The position numbers were made by a program, and so were the translations under genes. Below, one piece after another: positions 1 to 7,206 of a stretch of 64,000 nucleotides of DNA. A model generated the notes under the pieces. It had not been told where the DNA came from, searched no databases, and was given only the letters and a program-made list of their open reading frames with translations. How positions within the stretch are numbered: position 1 is the first letter of the stretch; each line of letters opens with the position of its first letter. Origin of the DNA: an uncultured Devosia sp. (GTDB lineage: Bacteria > Pseudomonadota > Alphaproteobacteria > Rhizobiales > Devosiaceae). The stretch lies in NCBI RefSeq assembly GCF_946479885.1, contig NZ_CAMLHM010000005.1, forward strand, positions 1-64,000, written 5' to 3'.

Positions 1-1
1 G

Positions 2-691
2 CAGAATCTGGTCGATCTGTTCTCGCGCGACAATGGCATGTTCCTGCGTTGGATGTTCAACAGCGTTGCCTACTCGACCATTTCGGGGGCGGGTGCGGCG
101 CTGCTGGCGACAGCGGCGGGCTATGCGTTCGCGAAGTTCAAGTTCCGCGGGCGTGATCTGACCTTTGGGCTCGTGCTGGGCGCGGTGTTTGTCCCGCAGA
201 CGGCACTCGTCGTGCCGATCTTCCTGCTGCTGGCGCTTTCGGGTCTCAGCGACAATCCGCTGGGCGTGATCCTGCCCTCGATGATCTCGCCAATCGGCGT
301 CTATCTGATGCGCGTCTATATCGACCAGGGGGTCGATGACGAACTGCTCGACGCCGCACGTATCGATGGTGCCGGCGAATTCATGATCTTCCGCGCCATT
401 GTGCTTCGCCTTGTGGCGCCGGGCATGGTGACGGTGGCGCTGCTCTCGTTCGTCGGGACCTGGAACAACTACTTCCTGCCGCTCATCGTGCTGCGCTCGC
501 AAGAGTATCAGCCGATCACGGTAGGCCTTTCGACCTGGTATCAGCTCGCCCAGCAGGGCGGTGGCGGCGGACAGGTGCTGTTCTCGATCGTCATTACCGG
601 CGCGCTGGTCAGCATCATCCCGGTCATCATAGTGTTCCTGCTGCTGCAGCGGTTCTGGCAGGGCGGCCTCACCGCCGGGGCCATCAAATAG
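2..691 (+). CDS. Sugar ABC transporter permease, MalG type (5' end outside window)
   Basis: Inner-membrane permease of a carbohydrate uptake ABC transporter. The reading frame is open from base 2, upstream of the first ATG at 38, so the gene starts before the window. Several hydrophobic spans are visible. The cytoplasmic EAA loop typical of MalG proteins reads DAARIDGAGE, followed by a conserved segment around WNNYFLPLIVL. It ends 24 bases before the beta-galactosidase and shares its operon with the ATPase at 2888, so it probably imports a galactoside or a related oligosaccharide; that substrate is inferred from context. The partner permease and binding protein should lie just upstream. Confidence 0.92.
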   Translation, partial: QNLVDLFSRDNGMFLRWMFNSVAYSTISGAGAALLATAAGYAFAKFKFRGRDLTFGLVLGAVFVPQTALVVPIFLLLALSGLSDNPLGVILPSMISPIGVYLMRVYIDQGVDDELLDAARIDGAGEFMIFRAIVLRLVAPGMVTVALLSFVGTWNNYFLPLIVLRSQEYQPITVGLSTWYQLAQQGGGGGQVLFSIVITGALVSIIPVIIVFLLLQRFWQGGLTAGAIK

Positions 692-715
692 ACTATCGCC
701 TGGAGTTTTCCCGCT

Positions 716-2857
716 ATGACGACTGCCCCGAAATCCGCGCCGCTCTCTGTCTGGCGGCCGATCGCGACCGACACTTTCCTCGTCGGCGCTCCGCATTACC
801 CGGAGCATGTCGACGAGAGCTATTGGCAGCGCGACGCTGACCGCATGGCAGAAGCGGGCTTCAACGCGGTGCGACTTGCCGAATTCGCCTGGCACATTAT
901 CGAGCCGCGGGAGGGGACGTTCGACTTCGATTTGTTCGACCGCGCCATAGATGTTCTGGGCAAGGCTGGCCTCAAGATCATCATGTGCACGCCGACGGCG
1001 ACGCCGCCGCGCTGGCTGACCGCGCGCTATCCCGAAGTGCTGCGCGTCGATGCCAATGGCCGCACCATGAGCCATGGTTCACGCCAGCACGCCAATCTTG
1101 CGAGCGGCGTGTTCCGCGAGCATTCCAAGCGCATCACCAAAGCGATGGCCGAGCATTATCGCGGCAATTCGCACATCATCGGCTGGCAGACGGACAATGA
1201 GCTCAATACCTCTGGATCGCTGTCCTACGGTCCGGTGACGCTGGCCGAGTTCCAGGCCTTCCTCAAGGACAAGTACAAGACCATCGCCGCGCTCAACGAT
1301 GCGTGGGGCGGGCATTTCTGGGCCACCGCCTACGACGATTTCGATCAAGTGGTGCTACCCCTCGACTACGCTCCTGCTCCGGTCGGGCCTGGCCATGCGC
1401 TCGACTATCACCGGTTCCTGGCCTTCGTCACGGCGCGGTTCCAGCACGATCAGGTGCTGATCCTGCGGGCCACCAATCCAGACTGGTTCATCTTCCACAA
1501 TCTGGGGCGCATCGACGACATCGACTTCCGCGGCGAGTTCTCGACCGATCTCGATTTTCTCGGCTTCGACATCTACCCCCATCTCTATGACGAACTGCAA
1601 CGGGTCGGCGGCGTCGGCGAGGTGCAGGCGCTGCATCTCGACATCTGCCGCGGCTTCACCGGCAACTTCATCGTCCCCGAGCAGCAGTCCGGCTTTGGTT
1701 CGCAGCCGCACATCTCGACGCTGACCCCAGAACCCGGCGAGATGCGCCGCATGGCCTATACCTCAGTGGCGCGCGGCGCCGATGGCGTGATGTTCTTCCG
1801 TTGGCGGCCGGCGCATTTCGGCGCCGAGATCTATTGGATGGGCATCATCGATCACGACGACATCCCGCGGCGACGCTATGACGAGGCCAAGCAGTTTGCC
1901 GGTGAGGTCACAGCGCTAAAGGACAAGGTCCTGGGCACGCATGTGCGCATGGATTTGGGCATTGCCGGATCTGATTTCGACAATCAGGAGATGTACCGCT
2001 CCTACCCCATCGGCATGCCGAGCCCGCAGGATGATGCGACGTTGCTGCACCGCTACTGCTACCGTCACAACATCGCTTGCGGCTTCATCCACCCCGAGGA
2101 TGATCTTAGCAAGCTCAAGGCACTCTATGTGCCGCATTGGCTGAAATGGACCGATGCGTGGACGGCGCGCATCGAGGCCTTCGCCAAGGCGGGTGGAACG
2201 GTCATTCTGGGCGGCCGCACCGGATCACGCGACGTCAACAACCACGTCATCCGCGACACCTCGCCGGGCAGGGCGCTCTCGGCGCTGGCTGGTGTCACGG
2301 TCGAGGAGTTCGGCCTTCTGACGTCCATCGGCGGCGATGGCCTGGTCGAGAAAGGTGGCCGCTTCGGCACCAACACGGTGCGCATGAAGCTGCCGGCGAC
2401 GTCGGCGAGCCGCCAATACGAGCTCAAGATCGGGAATGCGCAGGTAACGGCGGCGCATCTTTATGAGCTGCTCAACGTCGCGCCCGGCACAGAGGTTATC
2501 GGCAGCTGGGCCAGCCGTTTCGCCGACGGCCAAGCCGCGATGACTTCGCGCAAAGTCGGCAAGGGCAATGTGATCTATCTCGGCACCTATCTCAGCGACG
2601 CCTTGGTCGAGGTGCTGGCCGATCAGGTGCTGGCGCCCGCCGGTATCGTGCCGCTCATCGCCGACATGCCTGGTGGTGTCGAAGCGACGATCCGCGAGAG
2701 CAAGGACCGCCGCCTGCTGTTCATCCTCAACACGCTGGGTGAGCCGGCCAACGTGCCCAATATTCCAGATGGCACCGAGCTGCTTGGCGACGCGCAGGTG
2801 AAGGCAGGCCGCATGCGGCTCCCCGCTTATGGCTGCAGCATCATCGAGCTGGCTTAG
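716..2857 (+). CDS. GH42 beta-galactosidase
   Basis: Glycoside hydrolase family 42 enzyme of 713 residues, the usual length, with no signal peptide, so it should act in the cytoplasm on sugars brought in by the neighbouring transporter. The N-terminal TIM barrel begins near GAPHYPEH. The acid/base glutamate is probably E162 in WQTDNE, and the nucleophile E322 in VPEQQSG; both sit where the family has them. The middle part, from about residue 400, matches the trimerisation domain, and the C terminus is a small beta domain. A GGAG lies 10 bases before the ATG. GH42 enzymes cleave beta-galactosides, and some prefer plant galactan or arabinosides, so the natural substrate is open. Confidence 0.93.
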   Translation: MTTAPKSAPLSVWRPIATDTFLVGAPHYPEHVDESYWQRDADRMAEAGFNAVRLAEFAWHIIEPREGTFDFDLFDRAIDVLGKAGLKIIMCTPTATPPRWLTARYPEVLRVDANGRTMSHGSRQHANLASGVFREHSKRITKAMAEHYRGNSHIIGWQTDNELNTSGSLSYGPVTLAEFQAFLKDKYKTIAALNDAWGGHFWATAYDDFDQVVLPLDYAPAPVGPGHALDYHRFLAFVTARFQHDQVLILRATNPDWFIFHNLGRIDDIDFRGEFSTDLDFLGFDIYPHLYDELQRVGGVGEVQALHLDICRGFTGNFIVPEQQSGFGSQPHISTLTPEPGEMRRMAYTSVARGADGVMFFRWRPAHFGAEIYWMGIIDHDDIPRRRYDEAKQFAGEVTALKDKVLGTHVRMDLGIAGSDFDNQEMYRSYPIGMPSPQDDATLLHRYCYRHNIACGFIHPEDDLSKLKALYVPHWLKWTDAWTARIEAFAKAGGTVILGGRTGSRDVNNHVIRDTSPGRALSALAGVTVEEFGLLTSIGGDGLVEKGGRFGTNTVRMKLPATSASRQYELKIGNAQVTAAHLYELLNVAPGTEVIGSWASRFADGQAAMTSRKVGKGNVIYLGTYLSDALVEVLADQVLAPAGIVPLIADMPGGVEATIRESKDRRLLFILNTLGEPANVPNIPDGTELLGDAQVKAGRMRLPAYGCSIIELA

Positions 2858-2887
2858 TCAGGATCAGGCGACAGGAAGGAGTTTCAA

Positions 2888-3946
2888 ATGGGTGCTGTCA
2901 GCATCGACAATGTGCGCAAGAGCTACGGCAATATGGAGGTGCTGCACGGCGTCTCCGTCGATATCGCCGATGGCGAGTTCGTGATCCTGGTCGGCCCGTC
3001 GGGCTGCGGAAAATCGACGCTGCTGCGCATGATCGCCGGGCTTGAGGAAATTACCTCGGGCGACATCGTGATCGACGGGCGCGTGGTCAACGATCTGCCC
3101 CCCAAGGATCGCGACATTGCGATGGTCTTCCAGTCATACGCGCTCTATCCGCATATGACTGTGGAGCAGAATATGGGCTTCTCGCTGAGGTTGCAGCGCG
3201 TCAGCAAGGAAGAGACACAGAAGCGGGTGACGAACGCCGCGTCGATCCTCGGCCTTGGGCCCTATCTCGACCGCTTTCCGAGGCACCTGTCGGGTGGGCA
3301 GCGCCAGCGCGTCGCCATGGGCCGCGCCATCGTGCGCAACCCGGCTGTGTTTCTGTTCGACGAACCGTTGTCCAATCTCGACGCAAAACTCCGCGTGCAG
3401 ATGCGTTCGGAAATCAAGCAGAACCACCAGCGGCTGAAGACCACCACGGTCTATGTGACGCACGACCAGATCGAAGCCATGACCATGGCGGACCGGATCG
3501 TCGTAATGCATGACGGGGTGATCGAACAGATCGGCACGCCGCTCGAGCTCTACGACCGTCCCGCGAACTTGTTCGTCGCCGGCTTTATCGGCTCACCGGC
3601 GATGAACATGATTAAAGGCAAGATCGAGGGCGACAGCTTTGTCGCTGACGATGGTACCAGGATTCCGCTCGGCATGGTGCCCGGCAATTCGGCCGGCCGA
3701 TCAGTGACGCTGGGGGTTCGGCCCGAGCATTTCAGCCTCGACCCTAGCGGCGTAGATGCCGAGGTGCTGACGGTCGAGCCGACGGGCTCCGAAACGCACG
3801 TGGTCGCCCGTTTCGCCGGCAACGAGATCATGGGGGCGTTCCGCGAGCGCATCACCACGCAGCCGGGCCAGATGCTGAAGATCCGCGCCGAGAGCAATTC
3901 GGTGCATCTGTTCGACGCCGAGTCGGGCAGCCGCATTGCGGCTTAG
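2888..3946 (+). CDS. Sugar ABC transporter ATPase, UgpC/MsmK type
   Basis: ATP-binding subunit of 352 residues that drives the sugar importer encoded upstream. It has a Walker A motif (GPSGCGKST, about residue 37), Q-loop, signature LSGGQRQRVAMGRA, Walker B FLFDEPLSNLD and switch histidine (YVTHDQ), then a C-terminal TOBE/MalK-type regulatory domain from about residue 235. A strong ribosome site (GGAAGGAG) precedes the ATG. It follows the GH42 gene by 30 bases and ends the operon. It is close in type to the ATPase at 57318, and such subunits can serve more than one importer. Confidence 0.95.
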   Translation: MGAVSIDNVRKSYGNMEVLHGVSVDIADGEFVILVGPSGCGKSTLLRMIAGLEEITSGDIVIDGRVVNDLPPKDRDIAMVFQSYALYPHMTVEQNMGFSLRLQRVSKEETQKRVTNAASILGLGPYLDRFPRHLSGGQRQRVAMGRAIVRNPAVFLFDEPLSNLDAKLRVQMRSEIKQNHQRLKTTTVYVTHDQIEAMTMADRIVVMHDGVIEQIGTPLELYDRPANLFVAGFIGSPAMNMIKGKIEGDSFVADDGTRIPLGMVPGNSAGRSVTLGVRPEHFSLDPSGVDAEVLTVEPTGSETHVVARFAGNEIMGAFRERITTQPGQMLKIRAESNSVHLFDAESGSRIAA

Positions 3947-4108
3947 GTAGAGCTCACGCCATCAGGCAATACGTTGGAAGGTCCGCTTTCGCTGCTTCCT
4001 TGCCGGAAGCGGTCGTTCCGCAAACGGCGCCAAACCGGTCGCGCCCAGAAACTCAGAACACGCCGCAGTCAGCTAGAGCAAGATGGCTACTCGGTAAGGC
4101 TATCTCCT

Positions 4109-4387
4109 AGCGCGTCTCCCGCCAGCATCCATGCCGTCGACGAAATGGCCGCCCAGCTGTTCGCGGGCGCGCAGAACTTCGCCCCTGCCATCGAGGCCAT
4201 CCGGAACAACGCTCAGGTCCATATCCGGCGCGGCGCACAGTGGCTGCAGATCTAGCCGATCGTCATCCAGTCGCCGCCAGGCGCTGGAAAGACGACCTTC
4301 GTCAACAAGCTGGCCGCCGCGGCGGGCCTGCCAATGGTCTATCTCGACTGCTCGGCCATGAGCATCATCAGCCCAATCGTCAGCTAG
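4109..4387 (+). pseudogene. AAA+ ATPase remnant with in-frame stop
   Basis: One reading frame reads through an internal TAG at 4253-4255 and still makes sense as protein on both sides. Before the stop it has VDEMAAQLFAGAQNFAPAI; after it comes a Walker A segment, SPPGAGKTTFVNKLA, then the start of a strand ending LDCSAMS. A second stop follows at 4385. No frame downstream carries a Walker B or sensor motif, so only a fragment of the ATPase module is left. It lies between the sugar operon and the integrase, so it probably belongs to decayed mobile DNA. The family assignment rests on the P-loop alone. Confidence 0.5.
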
Positions 4388-5314
4388 GACTCAAGCTGAA
4401 AGGAGGCCCCCTAGGACGAGGCCTAGTGGGCGATCTGACGTCGGGTTGGACACCCGAGCACAGAGGTTGACGCCTAGACAGGCCGCATATCCTTTCCAAC
4501 CCCAGTTCCATCGGAACGGGGGACAGCGCCGCAGGCGCCGCGGCCGGGCTTGGAGTCAAGGCCAGCTCAAGGCTCCAGTCTCCAATGCATGCGCAGCACT
4601 CTACCCTCGACCAAGCACTAGCTGGTCGAGGTCAATCCCAGCGGCATTTGAGACTGGAAGAGCGGGCCGGACCTCTGTGCGCCCCGCAAGAAAAGGCCCC
4701 CTATCCCGCCTGCCCCGCGCTGAACGCCACGATACCACCTCATCGAATAGCGACGCCGGCCAGCCGACCCATATGCAGCGGCTTCCACTTGCTCGATGTG
4801 TCAGAGTTTGCGGAATTTTGTCCGCCCTAACCCAAAGCTCATTGCCAGCGATTGAGTGGACCAAAGCGGCAACGGCGGCACCGATGCTGCTGGCTCAGTT
4901 TGGAACTGAGGCACAACCTCGACCCGCCCTAAATCTATCTTGCTAGCTAGCTAGCAACTTTACGGCTTGGCAAGCTATGGGTCACATGTTCATTTGAATG
5001 GATCCTCCAGCAAGAAGTATACTTCACCTTGGGTCGGCGTTGCGCAGTAACCATCAATTTGTGGATTTTTCACCAGTACAAATCTGTCTACTCAAAAATC
5101 TCGCTTCACGACGTATTTTTTAGCAGAACCGCGGTTTTGCAAGCCGTTTCTCGTTGTCATGTTTCATGCGTGAATAGAGTAATGAACACTTCCGATGCCC
5201 CGTCTCGTCGCCACAGATCAAGGTTTACCCATACCATCCGCTGAGCCGCGGCCTGGGCCTGGTTTGGGTATTTCGCCGGTCCAAAATACGGTTGTGGCCG
5301 AGCTTGGCGCACCA
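4388..5314 (+). other. Gene-poor stretch, probably decayed mobile DNA
   Basis: No convincing gene is visible on either strand; the open frames are short and have no recognisable domains or ribosome sites. The last part, about 4920-5180, is clearly richer in A and T than the rest of the window, which fits foreign DNA beside the integrase. Confidence 0.5.
4940..4957. repeat. 18-base perfect palindrome
   Basis: TTGCTAGCTAGCTAGCAA is identical on both strands. It sits where the sequence changes from GC-rich to AT-rich, upstream of the excisionase-like gene. It could be an operator or a recombination-related site; nothing else supports a role. Confidence 0.5.
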
Positions 5315-5614
5315 ATGATGACGACGAAGCAGGCCGCGCATTATTTCCGCTGCACGCCTCGCCAGCTCATCAAGATCGCCAAAAGGGAAGGAGTGGCATT
5401 CGTGAACGTCGGCACTTCTGAGACGCGCCCCGACCGGCGCTGGCGCGTAGATATGATTGAACAACTGAGGGACAAAAGGACAAGGTCATCATGGTCTATC
5501 AACGTACCGGTCGGAAGACCTACAGCTATGACTTCTGGATCGCCGGCCAGCGCCTTAGTGGGGACACGGGCAAGACTAATAAGAGAGAAGCAGAACAGGT
5601 CGAAGCCCAGATAA
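5315..5614 (+). CDS. Excisionase-like helix-turn-helix protein
   Basis: Small DNA-binding protein of about 99 residues. The N-terminal part (MTTKQAAHYFRCTPRQLIKI, then a wing ending WRVDMIEQL) has the pattern of the MerR/excisionase-type winged HTH found next to phage integrases. The frame is open back to an ATG at 5195, but homology begins at the ATG pair at 5315-5320, so that start was chosen; neither has a good ribosome site. The gene overlaps the integrase by 124 bases, and its last 40 residues look unlike the family, so the natural end may have been lost by a frameshift. A role in controlling excision is inferred. Confidence 0.6.
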   Translation: MMTTKQAAHYFRCTPRQLIKIAKREGVAFVNVGTSETRPDRRWRVDMIEQLRDKRTRSSWSINVPVGRPTAMTSGSPASALVGTRARLIREKQNRSKPR

Positions 5615-6591
5615 GGCGAGAAGCCAAAGCGCAGGTAGAGGCGGCCCCAATTGGACCTCGAATGACGTTTGGTGCCGCGGCAGCCGCCTATATGCGGCAA
5701 GTCGGGGAACATCACGTCAATGCCTTGACCGACCTCGAGCGGCTCGAGCAATACATCGGAACCAATACACTTCTTGCCGATATCGATAACGAGCTTGTTG
5801 CCCGTGTGATTGCCCGCCGTCGGGGGGACTTTCGGCAAGTTGGACAAGTTAAGAACCGCACAGCGCGCGTCTCCAACGCCACTGTCAACCGCACATGCAC
5901 GGAGCAGTTGCGCAAGGTCCTGCGCCGGGCGGAGACTATCTGGAACGTAAAAGTCAGCAAGATAAACTGGCGGCAGCACATGCTGCCGGAGCCGAAAGAG
6001 CGCATCCGCGAGGCATCGGTCGGCGAGGAGAATGCAATTAGGGCCAAGTTGTCGCCGGGCTACGATGTGGCCCACGATTTCGCGCTCATATCAGGCTGTC
6101 GCCGCATCGAAATCATCCGCTTGTGTTGGCATGACGTTGATTTCTTTTCGCGCCAGTTCACCGTGCTCGGGAAGAACGGGCACCCGCGCACGATCCCGAT
6201 GTCCAACAAGCTGTACGAGATGCTTTGGGCGCAAAAGGATCACCATTTGGAAAAGGTCTTCACCTACGAAGCGCGGCGGACCAACAAGAAACAGGGACTG
6301 GTGAAGGGAAAGCGCTACCCCCTCACTTACGAGGGCTTCAAAGTCGCCGCGCGCCGCGCGGTGAAAAGGGCCGGCGTCAAGAATTTTCGCTTTCACGACA
6401 CGCGCCACACCGCTGCGACGCGCGCGCTACGCAAGTCAAATCTCAAGGTAGTACAGCAGCTGTTGGGGCATGCCGATATCGCCACAACGGTGAAGTACAC
6501 CCACGCTATGACCGAGGACGTGCGGGCAGCGCTCGAAGCGGCCAGTCCCACCGAACGTCCCACAGGAACGCGGCGAAAGGGTGCTAAGTAA
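5491..6591 (+). CDS. Tyrosine recombinase (phage-type integrase)
   Basis: Site-specific recombinase of 366 residues. The N-terminal half has a short arm-binding region and a core-binding SAM-like domain (about residues 55-150). The C-terminal catalytic domain shows the expected residues: Arg in SGCRRIEI, the H-x-x-R box in HDTRHTAATR, His in LLGHADIATT and the nucleophile Tyr in VKYTHAM. AGGACAAGG precedes the ATG. The gene ends 33 bases from a truncated tRNA-Pro on the opposite strand, the classic position of an integrase beside its attachment site. It appears intact, although the surrounding element is largely eroded. Confidence 0.93.
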   Translation: MVYQRTGRKTYSYDFWIAGQRLSGDTGKTNKREAEQVEAQIRREAKAQVEAAPIGPRMTFGAAAAAYMRQVGEHHVNALTDLERLEQYIGTNTLLADIDNELVARVIARRRGDFRQVGQVKNRTARVSNATVNRTCTEQLRKVLRRAETIWNVKVSKINWRQHMLPEPKERIREASVGEENAIRAKLSPGYDVAHDFALISGCRRIEIIRLCWHDVDFFSRQFTVLGKNGHPRTIPMSNKLYEMLWAQKDHHLEKVFTYEARRTNKKQGLVKGKRYPLTYEGFKVAARRAVKRAGVKNFRFHDTRHTAATRALRKSNLKVVQQLLGHADIATTVKYTHAMTEDVRAALEAASPTERPTGTRRKGAK

Positions 6592-6623
6592 TTGTAAGGA
6601 AAGGCATAAATTCGGAAAGGCGC

Positions 6624-6667
6624 TTTGCCCCCCAGACAAATGCGCTACCAGGCTGCGCTACGCCCCG
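6624..6667 (-). tRNA. Truncated tRNA-Pro(GGG), 5' half only
   Basis: Read on the minus strand, 6667 to 6624 gives the acceptor 5' strand CGGGGCG, a D arm (GCGC/GCGC around AGCCTGGTA) and an anticodon arm TTTGT-CTGGGGG-GCAAA with anticodon GGG at 6633-6631. What follows does not form a T arm and does not return the CGCCCCG strand needed to close the acceptor stem. The gene is thus cut just after the anticodon stem, 33 bases from the integrase stop, which marks the likely insertion site. It cannot make a functional tRNA as it stands. Confidence 0.65.
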
Positions 6668-6831
6668 ACTGCGCGGAGACATAGAGAAGCTGGGGATTTG
6701 AGGCAAGCCCGAATTTCTTGGAAAAGGAACAAAGGAGGTTTGGTCGCTCCGCGAGCAACGTTTGGAGTGGTGCCGAACCCGACCCCATGACCTGCAGCGG
6801 CCCTCCCAGACGGTTCGTCGTCCCCTTTCGC

Positions 6832-7059
6832 TCAGCCTTGATTGGTTGGCTGAGGTATCGGGTCCGATCGCCGCAAGGGCGGGGCCGGCACTATGCGAAA
6901 CCTGGCTGGGGGCGACGACCAGTCGGTTGGTACCGGTAGCACGAGGGTGCAGTCGGTCAGCAGGCTTTGCGATTCCGCGTTGACCACTTCGAATACGTAG
7001 CCAGGACGCTCCATGAGCGCACATTCGTCCCAGCGCGAGAAGTCTATCCATTCCGACAT
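6832..7059 (-). CDS. Small hypothetical protein
   Basis: A 75-residue frame beginning MSEWIDFSRWDECALMERPG. CGGAG lies 9 bases before the ATG on the minus strand, the best ribosome site of any frame in the 6592-7206 gap. The sequence has the make-up of a real protein: a mixed first half, then a proline-rich tail with PIPQPTNQ. There is no membrane span or signal peptide. I know no function; it may belong to a small family of uncharacterised rhizobial proteins, but that is only an impression. The rest of this gap holds only the tRNA fragment. Confidence 0.5.
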   Translation of the reverse strand: MSEWIDFSRWDECALMERPGYVFEVVNAESQSLLTDCTLVLPVPTDWSSPPARFRIVPAPPLRRSDPIPQPTNQG

Positions 7060-7206
7060 GGGCCGCTCCGGTTTCAGGAAGACGACAAGATGGCATCATC
7101 GCGCAAAGTCGCGGTTGCGCTTAGTCCACCAAGCCCCTCCTTCGGAGACACGTCAAGACAGACGGGCATCGGCCCTAGAGGCGAGCCGACGCTCCGTCCG
7201 ATTGCC

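Noticed and set aside
4446..4946. 166-codon frame in the gene-poor stretch
   Set aside because: No ribosome site or domain, and composition like shadow frames.
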